A stretch of 64,000 nucleotides of DNA, from assembly GCF_000144405.1 (NCBI RefSeq), contig NC_014370.1:1732409-1796408 (forward strand). Reading direction: 5' to 3'. The stretch is from Prevotella melaninogenica ATCC 25845 (GTDB taxonomy: Bacteria; Bacteroidota; Bacteroidia; Bacteroidales; Bacteroidaceae). Shown here piece by piece: positions 16,757 through 25,533 of this stretch. Below the pieces are notes generated by a model. It had not been told where the DNA came from. It did not search any database and worked only from the letters and a program-made list of their open reading frames with translations. Numbering within the stretch: the first letter of the stretch is position 1; every line of letters starts with the position of its first letter. Position numbers and translations under genes: made by a program.

Positions 16757-18654
16757 TACTCAAGTATCTTCGTATAGAAAGTACCAGTTTCTTCCTTTGG
16801 CAGTGGAGCCTTGAGGAGTTTCTCGAAAGTAGTAACCAACTCCGTGACAACGAATGGTTGTCCCTTAACTTGGTTATACTGATAAGGAGCGAAGTGGTTG
16901 ATACGAATACGCAAGAGGGCTGCGAGCTGACCAAGATTTTGTTCTGCAACAACGACTTTCTTGTAACGACTAAGCACTTCTGCAGTGTTCTTTGGCAATG
17001 GGTTCACATACTTGAACTGTGCCAAAGCAACCTTATGTCCCTTACCACGCAACACCTCCATAGCTGAATAGAGATGACCGTATGTACTACCGAAGCCTAC
17101 AATGAGTAAATCAGCATCATCCTTGTCGCCTAAAACTGTCAAATCAGGTACAGAAATACGTGCCACCTTGTTCCAACGGATGTGGTCCATCTTGTCATGG
17201 TTCTCAGGATCGGTTGAGATAGCACCTGTCTCACCATCTTTCTCCAAACCACCAAGGATGTGTGTATAGCCCTCCGTGCCTGGGATAGCCCAGTAACGTG
17301 CTAATGTCTTAGGGTCACGCTTGTATGGAGTGTACTTATACTTCTGGTCTTCTGTAACGAAGTGTGGATGGATTTCTGGCAACTCTTCGATATTTGGAAG
17401 CTTCCAAGCAGAAGAACCATTAGCAATGAAAGCATCGGTAAGGAGCACTACTGGCGTCATATGTTCCAATGCAATCTTACAAGCGTTATAGGCTGCATCA
17501 AAGCAATCGGTAGGACTTGTAGCTGCAATGACAGGCATTGGACTCTCACCATTACGACCATAAAGCACCTGCAAGAGGTCAGTCTGCTCACTCTTCGTAG
17601 GCATACCCGTTGACGGACCACCACGCTGTACGTCGATAATCACCAATGGAAGCTCATCAATAAGTGCAAGGTTCATTGCCTCACTCTTCAGACAGATACC
17701 AGGACCAGAGGTTGAAGTAGCAGCCAAAGCACCAGCGAAAGCAGCACCAATAGCCGATGCACAACCAGCAATCTCGTCCTCACACTGTACGGTTGTCACA
17801 CCCATTGACTTATGCTTTGACAACTCATGTAAGATATCTGTTGCAGGAGTGATAGGATAAGAACCTAAGAAAAGACGCAAGCCAGCACGCTCAGCCGCAG
17901 CCATAAGACCGTAAGCAGTAGCCTTGTTACCCGTAATATCCATATAACGGCCAGGCTGTTTCACTGTTGACTCAATACGATAGGTATTAGGAACAGAAGC
18001 ATGTACGTTATGACCATAGTCATATCCTGCACGTACTACCTTTATATTCGCCTCTGCAATGGCTGGTTTCTTCTTAAACTTTGTCTCAAGATAGTTGTTT
18101 ACCAACTCTAAGTCACGACTGAAAAGCCAGCAGACAAGACCCAAGGCAAACATATTACGGCACTTTAGCATAGACTTATTATCCATGCCAGTATCAGCCA
18201 AACAGTCCTTCACCATCTTTGTTATCGGACAAGCCACTACCCGATCAGGGTCGATACCCATCTCACCTAAATAGTCATCGCTGCGGAATTCAGCCTTCTG
18301 AAGGTCACGCTGTCCGAATGAATCAGTATCAATAATAATTGTACTGTTAGGCTTACAATGCTTATACTGCATCTTCAACGCAGCAGCATTCATTGCTACA
18401 AGAACGTCACAGAGGTCACCAGGCGTATAAACCTTGCCCGAACCGATATGAACCTGGAATCCACTCACACCTGTCAAGGATCCTTGCGGGGCACGGATAT
18501 CAGCTGGATAGTCTGGGAAAGTAGATACACCATTGCCGACTGTAGCCGAGACAGTGGTGAAAATGTTACCCGCAAGCTGCATACCATCACCTGAGTCACC
18601 AGAAAAGTGCACTACAACACTGTCGAGTTCTTTCACTTCGATTTGTTCTTCCAT
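16756..18654 (-). CDS. korA: 2-oxoacid:ferredoxin oxidoreductase, fused gamma-alpha subunit (KorA-type)
   Basis: The 632-residue product is the fused form: an N-terminal gamma domain (VVHFSGDSGDGMQLAGNIFT, residues ~12-31) joined to the alpha domain, with YPITPATDILHELSKH near the junction and VQRGGPSTGMPTKSEQTDL as the conserved pyruvate-ferredoxin-oxidoreductase signature. Together with KorB it forms the 2-oxoacid:acceptor oxidoreductase used for the TCA branch and ferredoxin reduction in anaerobic Bacteroidota. No delta (ferredoxin-like) subunit is encoded here. It is upstream of korB in the same direction. Confidence 0.93.
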   Translation of the reverse strand: MEEQIEVKELDSVVVHFSGDSGDGMQLAGNIFTTVSATVGNGVSTFPDYPADIRAPQGSLTGVSGFQVHIGSGKVYTPGDLCDVLVAMNAAALKMQYKHCKPNSTIIIDTDSFGQRDLQKAEFRSDDYLGEMGIDPDRVVACPITKMVKDCLADTGMDNKSMLKCRNMFALGLVCWLFSRDLELVNNYLETKFKKKPAIAEANIKVVRAGYDYGHNVHASVPNTYRIESTVKQPGRYMDITGNKATAYGLMAAAERAGLRLFLGSYPITPATDILHELSKHKSMGVTTVQCEDEIAGCASAIGAAFAGALAATSTSGPGICLKSEAMNLALIDELPLVIIDVQRGGPSTGMPTKSEQTDLLQVLYGRNGESPMPVIAATSPTDCFDAAYNACKIALEHMTPVVLLTDAFIANGSSAWKLPNIEELPEIHPHFVTEDQKYKYTPYKRDPKTLARYWAIPGTEGYTHILGGLEKDGETGAISTDPENHDKMDHIRWNKVARISVPDLTVLGDKDDADLLIVGFGSTYGHLYSAMEVLRGKGHKVALAQFKYVNPLPKNTAEVLSRYKKVVVAEQNLGQLAALLRIRINHFAPYQYNQVKGQPFVVTELVTTFEKLLKAPLPKEETGTFYTKILE

Positions 18655-18723
18655 AGATTATTTCTTGTTTATGTTAGTAAATCGTTTCTGTATTTCTTAG
18701 CTTTTCCACCATAGCGGTAAAGC

Positions 18724-19728
18724 TTATTTAACAAACTTCTTACCATTAAGAACATAGATTCCCTTTGGCAATTCGCTCTCATGAGTCCCCATCTTAGCCC
18801 CCTGCAACGAATAAATATCATCGCTTTCTGCGCTTTCCTGTATCTTTGTCATTGGAACACTGATACTCGTAGGGATATGCTTCTCCTTTTGATAGACACG
18901 TATCCAATCGACGCGCATCTCGTAGGTATGGTTGACATCTGCCTTTTTCGCCCATGAACCATTGCCCACTGACTGATTGAGAATCAGGTAGAAATTAGAC
19001 TTATCAAACGGCCATTGCTCCTGACTATCATTCTGTTTCTTATATTGGAACACGCGCTTACCATCAGCAAAGAAGGTCAACACGTCCTCTTCCCACTCTA
19101 CTGCATAGGTGTGATAACGATTCATTGGCATCCAAAGATTGCCAGAGTGTGGCTCATTTCCATGACTTTTTGTCCATGCAGAGTGTACGGTTGCATAACA
19201 ACGCTGCTCATTATCAATCTGCTCAAAGATATCAATCTCACCGCCTTTCGGCCATCCAAACTTTGACTTTGGCATCATCCAGATAGCAGGGAAATTACCT
19301 ACAAAAGGATTAATCATAGCCCGACACTCTACACGACCAAAGCGAAAGGTGAAGCTCTGACTGGTTTCGATACCGCCTGAAAGCATTTCCACATCATCTT
19401 TTGACCTATCAGAATTAGGAATAGCACGCAGAACGAGATTACCATCCTTCATAAAAGCGACCTCAGGAGAGTTGCTCAAGAAGCGTGCCCATGTCACTTT
19501 CGGACGGCGCGTACAGTATCTCCACACCTTTGTATTAGGCAAGGTGCCATCTGGCTCATTAAACTCATCATGGAAGACAAGTGTATATTCTGAGCCCGGA
19601 GTTTTTGCATCCGCTGGCAATGGCTCAACACCATCAGCCAACTTGACTCCCTGTGCAAAGGATATTATGGAAAACAATGCCATTGTAAGCACTGCAAGCA
19701 ATCTCTTGTTGTTCTTCTTTTGTGACAT
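18724..19728 (-). CDS. Secreted glycoside hydrolase family 16 protein
   Basis: A signal peptide (RLLAVLTMALFSIISFAQG) precedes a GH16 beta-jelly-roll domain. The catalytic motif is clear: GGEIDIFEQID, with the two Glu as nucleophile and acid/base. GH16 enzymes in this clade cleave beta-1,3- or mixed beta-1,3/1,4-glucans (laminarin, lichenan); the exact substrate cannot be told. Conserved aromatic-rich segments (PAIWMMPKSKFGWP, YHTYAVEWEEDVLTFFADG) agree. The last ~40 residues (DDIYSLQGAKMG, GIYVLNGKKFVK) match the short C-terminal tail typical of secreted Prevotella proteins, possibly a type IX sorting signal (inference). No susCD pair is adjacent. Stands alone. Confidence 0.92.
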   Translation of the reverse strand: MSQKKNNKRLLAVLTMALFSIISFAQGVKLADGVEPLPADAKTPGSEYTLVFHDEFNEPDGTLPNTKVWRYCTRRPKVTWARFLSNSPEVAFMKDGNLVLRAIPNSDRSKDDVEMLSGGIETSQSFTFRFGRVECRAMINPFVGNFPAIWMMPKSKFGWPKGGEIDIFEQIDNEQRCYATVHSAWTKSHGNEPHSGNLWMPMNRYHTYAVEWEEDVLTFFADGKRVFQYKKQNDSQEQWPFDKSNFYLILNQSVGNGSWAKKADVNHTYEMRVDWIRVYQKEKHIPTSISVPMTKIQESAESDDIYSLQGAKMGTHESELPKGIYVLNGKKFVK

Positions 19729-20079
19729 GATTTTATGAAGATTCTATCTGAAGCGGTACGATCTGAAAAGCATAGAATCATCCTATAGCACAGATGAAAA
19801 CATAAGGAATTTGACATAACATAGGTCTACATTTCCCCACGTTGCTTTCTCGACTTTCCGTTTTTTAGATTATCTTTTGTTTACGTTAGTGTATTCTGAG
19901 GACAAAAGTGCGAAATATTATTGAGAAAACAAAATCTTTTGAGGAGAAAAAATATATTTTTATATCTTACGAGTAAAAAGCATCCAGAAATCAACCCTCC
20001 AATCATTTAAAGACAGTAAAAAGCATATAAAATACCAACTCATATTGTAGATTATCTTTATCAACCACCTTATCATTTC

Positions 20080-20167
20080 ATCAACACCTAACATTAAACA
20101 CCCAACAACCCTAAAATCATACCATCAACACCTAACAACCAACACCCAACACCCTAAATTAAACACT
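20080..20167. repeat. CAACACC-type 7-mer array
   Basis: Degenerate copies of CAACACC, CAACACCT and AACACCC, for example ACACCCAACA and CAACACCTAACA. The same words occur at 22978-23064 (reverse complement) and in frame at 38782-38844. Confidence 0.75.
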
Positions 20168-20188
20168 CCAAAGATTCAAGATAACATT

Positions 20189-20519
20189 TTGAAAAATCAT
20201 TACATAATTTCTAATAAAACATCTGTAAATAATGACAAATACACGTATAGAAATCAGGTTTGTAACAAACACGAAATCAGTTAGTTATAAAGTACTATCA
20301 TAAAAGGTGCTTAATTGGACTCCAAAAGGGCGTTAATTGAACCTCAAAAGGGCATCTTTTGCAAGCCTATTAGGCGTCTTTAAGAAGCCAAAAAAGCATA
20401 TATTGGCATTGAACCATATAAAAATAATTTACAAATATCCGTAATATGGGAATAAGTTGTTGGTAGAAGACGGAAAGACATAGTATCTATTTGCAATCTA
20501 TATATTTAACAGAAGAAGC
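20189..20519 (+). repeat. ~290-bp intergenic element, copy 2
   Basis: It aligns with copies at 14358 and 63376, sharing TTGAAAAATCATTACAT, AAAAGGTGCTTAATTGGACT, TTAGGCGTCTTTAAGAAGCC, GGGAATAAGTTG and TAGAAGACGGA. Homology with copy 3 continues into a tail (TATCNATTTGCAAT, AACAGAAGAA). Confidence 0.85.
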
Positions 20520-20605
20520 TTATTAATCCTCTTCTGCCCAATTATTGATGGTTAATAAGCCCCAAATCAACACCTTATTATACAAGTAATATCAGAGTTT
20601 TATTG

Positions 20606-20614
20606 TAACTTTGC
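20606..20614 (+). promoter_or_regulatory. -7 box upstream of the polysaccharide deacetylase
   Basis: TAACTTTGC matches TAnnTTTG. The leader to the ATG at 20760 would be about 140 bases. Confidence 0.5.
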
Positions 20615-20759
20615 AATACTTTCCACAAATGAAAGCTTACAACAATAAAACAAGACATGGTCAAAGCCGTTGTTAAGGCTATCCTCAAAAGGAAAAAGGA
20701 TTTGTAGAATAGCTTTCTTTTGATGAAGGAAACTGGACAAATAAAGAAACAGAAGAGAA

Positions 20760-21539
20760 ATGATATTACTAAGCTTCGATACGGAAGAGTTTGATGTACC
20801 ACGCGAACATGGGGTAGACTTCTCCCTTGAAGAGGGCATGAAGGTATCCATTGAGGGTACAAATCGCATCCTCGACATACTGAAGGCGAATAACGTCTGC
20901 GCTACCTTCTTCTGCACTGGCAACTTTGCAGAACTGGCACCAGAGGTCATGGAGCGTATTAAGAACGAAGGGCACGAGGTGGCTTGTCATGGTGTTGACC
21001 ACTGGCAACCCAAGCCAGAGGATGTTTTTCGTTCTAAAGAAATCATCGAACGTGTAACAGGTGTGAAGGTTGCGGGCTATCGTCAGCCACGTATGTTCCC
21101 TGTATCGGATGAGGATATAGAGAAGGCTGGCTACCTTTATAACTCTTCTTTGAACCCTGCTTTTATACCGGGTCGATACATGCACCTCACTACTCCACGC
21201 ACATGGTTTATGCAAGGGAAGGTCATGCAGATACCTGCCAGCGTTAGCCCTCACCTACGTATTCCACTCTTTTGGCTGTCTATGCACAACTTCCCAGAGT
21301 GGTTCTATCTTCGTTTAGTTCGACAGGTATTGCGCCACGATGGCTATTTCGTGACCTATTTCCACCCATGGGAGTTCTATGACCTCAAGTCACATCCAGA
21401 GTTCAAGATGCCTTTTATCATCAAGAATCATAGTGGACACGAATTAGAACAGCGACTCGACCGCTTTATCAAGGCAATGAAGGCAGACAAGCAGGAGTTT
21501 ATTACCTACGTTGACTTTGCCAAGCGCCAGAAGAAATAA
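20760..21539 (+). CDS. Polysaccharide deacetylase family protein
   Basis: The NodB-homology metal site is visible: Asp in SFDTEEFD (residues 5-12) and the HxxxH pair in CHGVDH (His77, His81); YFHPWEFYD near residue 200 supplies the C-terminal His. These enzymes remove N- or O-acetyl groups from glycans using a divalent metal. There is no signal peptide, so it is cytoplasmic or membrane-associated, which fits a role on a lipid-linked precursor, like enzymes in capsule and lipid A modification pathways. It is the first of three plus-strand genes; a GtrB-type glycosyltransferase begins 79 bases downstream, which suggests joint action on an undecaprenyl-linked or lipid A-linked sugar (inference). 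Confidence 0.9.
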   Translation: MILLSFDTEEFDVPREHGVDFSLEEGMKVSIEGTNRILDILKANNVCATFFCTGNFAELAPEVMERIKNEGHEVACHGVDHWQPKPEDVFRSKEIIERVTGVKVAGYRQPRMFPVSDEDIEKAGYLYNSSLNPAFIPGRYMHLTTPRTWFMQGKVMQIPASVSPHLRIPLFWLSMHNFPEWFYLRLVRQVLRHDGYFVTYFHPWEFYDLKSHPEFKMPFIIKNHSGHELEQRLDRFIKAMKADKQEFITYVDFAKRQKK

Positions 21540-21618
21540 GTTCGATTCCCGCTCTGAACAGCAGACAGCAGTCAAAGAAACACTCCCTATAAACACCCCA
21601 ACAAGCAGAATATAAGAT

Positions 21619-22563
21619 ATGGTAAAACTTGCAACGGTCTCTCCGTGTTACAACGAGGAAGAGGTTTTAGAACAGTCAGCAGCACAGCTCATGGAGCTAT
21701 TCGACGAACTCATCAGTCAGGGAAGGATTTCTGATGACTCGATGATTGTGTTTGTCAATGACGGAAGCCGTGACCGAACATGGGAGATTATCCAACAGCT
21801 CCACAGCCAGCATCCACGTATAAAGGGTATCAACCTCGCTCATAACGTGGGGCATCAGAATGCTATCATGGCTGGTATGATGACGGCAAAAGACTGGGCC
21901 GATGCTGTTATCACACTCGATGCCGACCTGCAAGATGACTATAAGAAATGTATTCCACAGATGATTGATGCCTTTGAAGACGGCAATGAGATTGTCTATG
22001 GGGTGAAGGTTTCACGCAAAGCCGACCCAATCTTGAAGCGTATGTCTGCACAGGCATTCTATCATCTACAAGAGAAGATGGGCGTGAACAGTATCTTTAA
22101 CCATGCTGACTTCCGTCTGATGAGCCGTCAGTCCTTAGAGATACTCTCTGGATATAAGGAACGTAACCTCTATCTGCGTGGTCTCATCCCTTCTATCGGA
22201 CTCAAGTCTACAACTGTTGACGACCGCATCAGTGAACGTAAAGCAGGTACTTCTAAATACACTTTGCGCAAGATGCTTAGCTTGGCATTAGATGGTATCA
22301 CATCATTCTCCGTAAAACCAATCTACTATGTCATCTATCTTGGTATCGCCTTCTTGTTCGTCACCTTGTGCATAGGTATCTACGTCATCCACGCTTTCGT
22401 CAATCATACGGAGGTAGCAGGCTGGGCTTCACTCATTCTTAGTATTTGGCTCGTGGGTGCTATGCTGATGATTTCAATCGGTGCAGTGGGAGTTTATATT
22501 GCCAAAATATATGAAGAGGTAAAGCAGCGTCCACTTTATAACATCAGTCAAATACTCGATTAA
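21619..22563 (+). CDS. GtrB/DPM1-type family 2 glycosyltransferase
   Basis: The N-terminal GT2 domain has VSPCYNEEEVLEQS, FVNDGSRDRTWE and the DXD-containing ITLDADLQDD. Two membrane helices near residues 230-255 and 268-290 follow, ending in AKIYEEVKQRPLYNI, which is the standard GtrB/ArnC layout. Such enzymes move a sugar from a nucleotide donor to polyprenyl phosphate on the cytosolic face. The GtrA-type protein 11 bases downstream is the usual partner for flipping it. The upstream deacetylase may act on the same lipid-linked sugar. Confidence 0.93.
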   Translation: MVKLATVSPCYNEEEVLEQSAAQLMELFDELISQGRISDDSMIVFVNDGSRDRTWEIIQQLHSQHPRIKGINLAHNVGHQNAIMAGMMTAKDWADAVITLDADLQDDYKKCIPQMIDAFEDGNEIVYGVKVSRKADPILKRMSAQAFYHLQEKMGVNSIFNHADFRLMSRQSLEILSGYKERNLYLRGLIPSIGLKSTTVDDRISERKAGTSKYTLRKMLSLALDGITSFSVKPIYYVIYLGIAFLFVTLCIGIYVIHAFVNHTEVAGWASLILSIWLVGAMLMISIGAVGVYIAKIYEEVKQRPLYNISQILD

Positions 22564-22574
22564 TCCCTTCTCAC

Positions 22575-22991
22575 ATGGCGATACGCATTAAAGAGCTTTG
22601 GCAACGCTGGCGAAAAGACTTCTGGCGACTCTTCCGTTTTGGTATAACGGGCACTATATGTTCGCTTATCCATTATGGAACCTATTGTCTCTTTCTACTC
22701 TTTACGAATACAACCATAGCTTATACAGCTGGTTACGGAGTGGGACTTCTTTGTAACTACGGACTTACAACTTACTTTACTTTTAAAGGAAAACCGTCAA
22801 AAAATAATGTTGCAGGCTTCGTTGGTAGCCACATACTCAACTATCTTTTAGAAATAGGATTGCTCCATCTCTTCCTTTGGTTAGGTATCAGCAAATGGCT
22901 GTCGCCTATCCTTGTGATGGTGATAGTTGTTCCTATCAACTTCGTTTTACTGCGTCTTGTGTTTGTAAAAGGGAGAAAGGGTGATGGGTGA
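22575..22991 (+). CDS. GtrA family membrane protein
   Basis: The 138-residue product has four membrane helices and the GtrA motif RFGITGTICSLIHYGTY near the N-terminus plus NYGLTTYFTFKGK in the middle. GtrA-like proteins are thought to flip polyprenyl-phosphate sugars made by GtrB, encoded immediately upstream. Its last codons (GDG then TGA) are part of a GGTGTTG-type repeat array that runs on past the stop, so the C-terminus may have been set by the repeat. Confidence 0.88.
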   Translation: MAIRIKELWQRWRKDFWRLFRFGITGTICSLIHYGTYCLFLLFTNTTIAYTAGYGVGLLCNYGLTTYFTFKGKPSKNNVAGFVGSHILNYLLEIGLLHLFLWLGISKWLSPILVMVIVVPINFVLLRLVFVKGRKGDG

Positions 22992-23064
22992 TAGGTGTTG
23001 AATGGTAGGTGTTAATGGTTGGCAGGATTGGGTGATGGGTGTTAGATGGTGGGTGTTGATGGTT
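22978..23064. repeat. GGTGTTG-type 7-mer array
   Basis: Degenerate copies of GGTGTTG/GGTGATGG, for example ATAGGTGTTGAATGGTAGG. It is the reverse complement of the CAACACC family at 20080-20167 and 38782-38844, and overlaps the gtrA-like stop codon. Confidence 0.75.
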
Positions 23065-23086
23065 TGCGAGATTCGTATTAGGCATC

Positions 23087-23152
23087 CGCACCATTGGTGT
23101 TAGGCGTCCGCACACATGGTGCGGAGCGTTCGCACGATTGGTGCTAAGCAGT
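23087..23152. repeat. 22-bp GCAC-N5-GTG(C) unit array, locus 2
   Basis: Units start at 23087, 23109 and 23131 with centres CATTG, ACATG and GATTG. The spacing is exactly 22. Only the second unit keeps a full GTGCGGA; the others read GTGTTAG and GTGCTAA. Confidence 0.8.
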
Positions 23153-23182
23153 AATACAGCAATAGAAAAGGGAAGAAAAAAC

Positions 23183-23225
23183 TCATCCCCAAGCTCTTTA
23201 TGATAAGAAAAGGGCTTGGGGATGA
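23183..23225 (-). terminator. Terminator of the GT operon
   Basis: A 12-bp stem TCATCCCCAAGC with an A+T-rich loop, followed on the minus strand by GTTTTTTCCC. It begins 5 bases past the stop of the GT4 gene. Confidence 0.85.
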
Positions 23226-23229
23226 TGCT

Positions 23230-24360
23230 TTATATCTTATTATACACCTCAAGAATCTGAGAGGCTACATCTTGATTTTCGAATCGTTTTACGTAGCGTT
23301 GGCTCTTGCTGACCATTTCCTTACGATGCTCTATCGCTGAAAGGATTGCAGCAGCATTGCCGTCGACATCGTCTGGACCTACATAAAGGCAATCAGGACC
23401 ACCCGCTTCTTCCAAACAACTACCCATAGCAGCTACGACTGGCAATCCGCTTTGTATGGCTTCGATGATTGGAATACCAAATCCTTCATAACGTGAAGGA
23501 TAGATAAAAGCCTCAGCCTGATTATAAATAGCTGCGAGAAGGTCGTTAGGTACACCTTGAAGGAAATGGATTCGCTCGCCAATTCCTAAACGTTTGATTT
23601 CTGCATCGAGCTTTTTCTGATACTTGGTCTGTCGTCCTACGATGACAAGATGTAAGTCGGAAGGTAGCTTTGCCATAGTACGAATACCCAAAAGAATATT
23701 CTTTCGCACTTCTACCGTTCCTACATTTAATATATAACGCTGTGGGAGTTGATACTTACGGCGGGCTTCCTCTATCAGTGAAGGACTTACCGACTGATTA
23801 AAGTGAGTGCTACAGCTTTGATAAACAAGGTCTATCTTGTCCTCTGGAAAGTCACCATAATATAAGATGTCACGCTTCGTACATTCGCTAATCGCAATGA
23901 TACGGCTTGCCTCACGTAGTGTCTGATAGAACTTCCGCTTATAGAAGAAAACGTCAATAGCGGGATAGAACTCCGGATGACGTAGGAAGATAAGGTCATG
24001 AATAGTAACAACACCGGGGATGCCGGCTGCTGCCAAACCTGAAGGCAGTTCACCCGAAAGACCGTGATAAAGTTCTACTCCATCTGCTTTTAGGTCTTTT
24101 ACCACCCCTTTCACACGCCACCAGTCACGCTGCAGACGGAAACGAAGGTGGTCGGGATAGCAGAACTGCACGTTATCTCGCAGTTCCACCTGATTGCGAA
24201 GGTCGTCACGTCCAGCATCAGGAGCATAGAGTCGTAAGTTTGTGTTAGGCATCAACGGGGCAAGGTCGTTGATGAGTGTGCGCCCATAGCTACCTAATCC
24301 GGTACCGTTTCTTACAATTCGCTTAGCATCATAACCTATTATCTTCTTATTCATGAGCAT
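23230..24360 (-). CDS. Family 4 glycosyltransferase
   Basis: The 376-residue product has the two-domain GT-B layout. Key segments are GTGLGSYGRTL at the N-terminal donor/acceptor domain, TIHDLIF in the middle, RYILNVGTVEVRKN, and the EX7E motif in YPSRYEGFGIPIIEAIQSG. GT4 enzymes are retaining transferases such as mannosyl- or glucosyltransferases of surface polysaccharides. It is the last gene of a four-gene GT operon (GT2, GT32, GT87-like, GT4); its start overlaps the previous gene by 14 bases. The sugar is not predictable. Confidence 0.92.
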   Translation of the reverse strand: MLMNKKIIGYDAKRIVRNGTGLGSYGRTLINDLAPLMPNTNLRLYAPDAGRDDLRNQVELRDNVQFCYPDHLRFRLQRDWWRVKGVVKDLKADGVELYHGLSGELPSGLAAAGIPGVVTIHDLIFLRHPEFYPAIDVFFYKRKFYQTLREASRIIAISECTKRDILYYGDFPEDKIDLVYQSCSTHFNQSVSPSLIEEARRKYQLPQRYILNVGTVEVRKNILLGIRTMAKLPSDLHLVIVGRQTKYQKKLDAEIKRLGIGERIHFLQGVPNDLLAAIYNQAEAFIYPSRYEGFGIPIIEAIQSGLPVVAAMGSCLEEAGGPDCLYVGPDDVDGNAAAILSAIEHRKEMVSKSQRYVKRFENQDVASQILEVYNKI

Positions 24361-25531
24361 CGGCCTTTTCTATTGGGGTATAATCCTTTGTGCATAACTC
24401 ATAACAAAGCCACAGCCAGAGAATACTGATTGGCAACGCACGGAGGGCATATTGCTTGATATATGCTTCTCGGATGAACTTCGGGAAGATGTCGCTGCTA
24501 CCCATACCAGAGAGTAGGAAGACAAATACCATCAATGCTATCGCCCACTTTCCACGCTTCCAAGGAGCAGCGGTGTACCATATACAAACGCCTAACAAGG
24601 CTATCACGTATCCGCTGGCCTCACTACCTGTACTGAAAAGTATGACAAACAAGAGTACAGAGGCAAGTATCGTCTCACGGAAGGCAAGGTTCTTATACTG
24701 TGAGAAACGCAGGTAAGGAAGGGCAAAGAGTGCCATTCCGGGCAGAATCAGCCATAGGTCAGAATAGTTCATACAGCCAGTTGTACGACGAACAAGTCCT
24801 AAAAGGGAGATATTCTGCTGAATAGAACCGAGGTTCTCTGCATTCTTTTCCACTAAACAAGTGAACCATTCGTGGTATTGTCCTATGACATAAGATGGCG
24901 AACTAATAAGCATTGGCGCACAGAAGAGTACAACTGACCATATTGTAAGCCACATCAACAATCTCAACTTGTGCCGAGAGAATAGGAAGAAAGCCAACCC
25001 TACGATACCATACAGTTTCACCAACGTACCTAAAACGATGAAGAATGCAGCCCAACCGTCCTTTTCTTTCTCAATAAGAAAGAAAGAAGAGAGAATCATT
25101 GCAGCCACAGCAATATTGAACTGCTGCATAAAAAGTGCGGTAGGAAGCGTTATTCCACAGAACCAAAGTATGAAAATCTTCTGTTGTTCACGTAGTCCTG
25201 AACGGACAATAGCTAAATATAGCCATGCTGTTAGGAACACTAACCATAGCAACATACCCGCCCAAAGAGGCAGAAGGGCAAAAGGTGCGATGACAAGTGA
25301 GAACACCGGACCATAATGATTCACATCCCAATATTCCGCAGGATAGGCTGTATAGAGTGAAGTTTGATTCACTGTGTGCCAGTAAACACCACGGAAGATA
25401 AGGAAGTTATTGAAACTTCGATTGTACTTCAGCATTCCTGCGAGGGCAATGATAAACCATAAGCCCATAAGGAACCATCGGTTAGAGAGTAAAGGATGGT
25501 GTAAGAGTTGCTTTATTCTATCTTTCATCAC
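24347..25531 (-). CDS. GT87-like (DUF2029) polytopic membrane glycosyltransferase
   Basis: About ten membrane helices across 394 residues, with the first extracytoplasmic loop carrying YPAEYWDVNHYGPVFSL, similar to the Asp-containing loop of GT-C enzymes of the DUF2029/GT87 family. These use polyprenyl-phosphate sugars outside the membrane. The gene lies between GT32 and GT4 with a 2-base gap and a 14-base overlap, so translation is coupled. It may use the lipid-linked sugar made by the nearby GtrB-type enzyme (inference). Confidence 0.8.
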   Translation of the reverse strand: MMKDRIKQLLHHPLLSNRWFLMGLWFIIALAGMLKYNRSFNNFLIFRGVYWHTVNQTSLYTAYPAEYWDVNHYGPVFSLVIAPFALLPLWAGMLLWLVFLTAWLYLAIVRSGLREQQKIFILWFCGITLPTALFMQQFNIAVAAMILSSFFLIEKEKDGWAAFFIVLGTLVKLYGIVGLAFFLFSRHKLRLLMWLTIWSVVLFCAPMLISSPSYVIGQYHEWFTCLVEKNAENLGSIQQNISLLGLVRRTTGCMNYSDLWLILPGMALFALPYLRFSQYKNLAFRETILASVLLFVILFSTGSEASGYVIALLGVCIWYTAAPWKRGKWAIALMVFVFLLSGMGSSDIFPKFIREAYIKQYALRALPISILWLWLCYELCTKDYTPIEKADAHE

Positions 25532-25533
25532 AT

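Larger units (their letters stand above)
19729..20759. other. Long intergenic region with two repeat types
   Basis: The 1-kb gap between divergent genes has a CAACACC-type array (20080-20167), the second copy of the ~290-bp element (20189-20519) and the promoter of the deacetylase (-7 box at 20606-20614). A 16-codon frame at 20657-20707 is discussed under findings. No other gene is seen. Confidence 0.7.

Noticed and set aside
21535..21560. GTTCGATTCCCGC, resembling a tRNA T-loop
   Set aside because: It follows the deacetylase stop, and no acceptor stem, D-arm or anticodon arm could be built around it on either strand.
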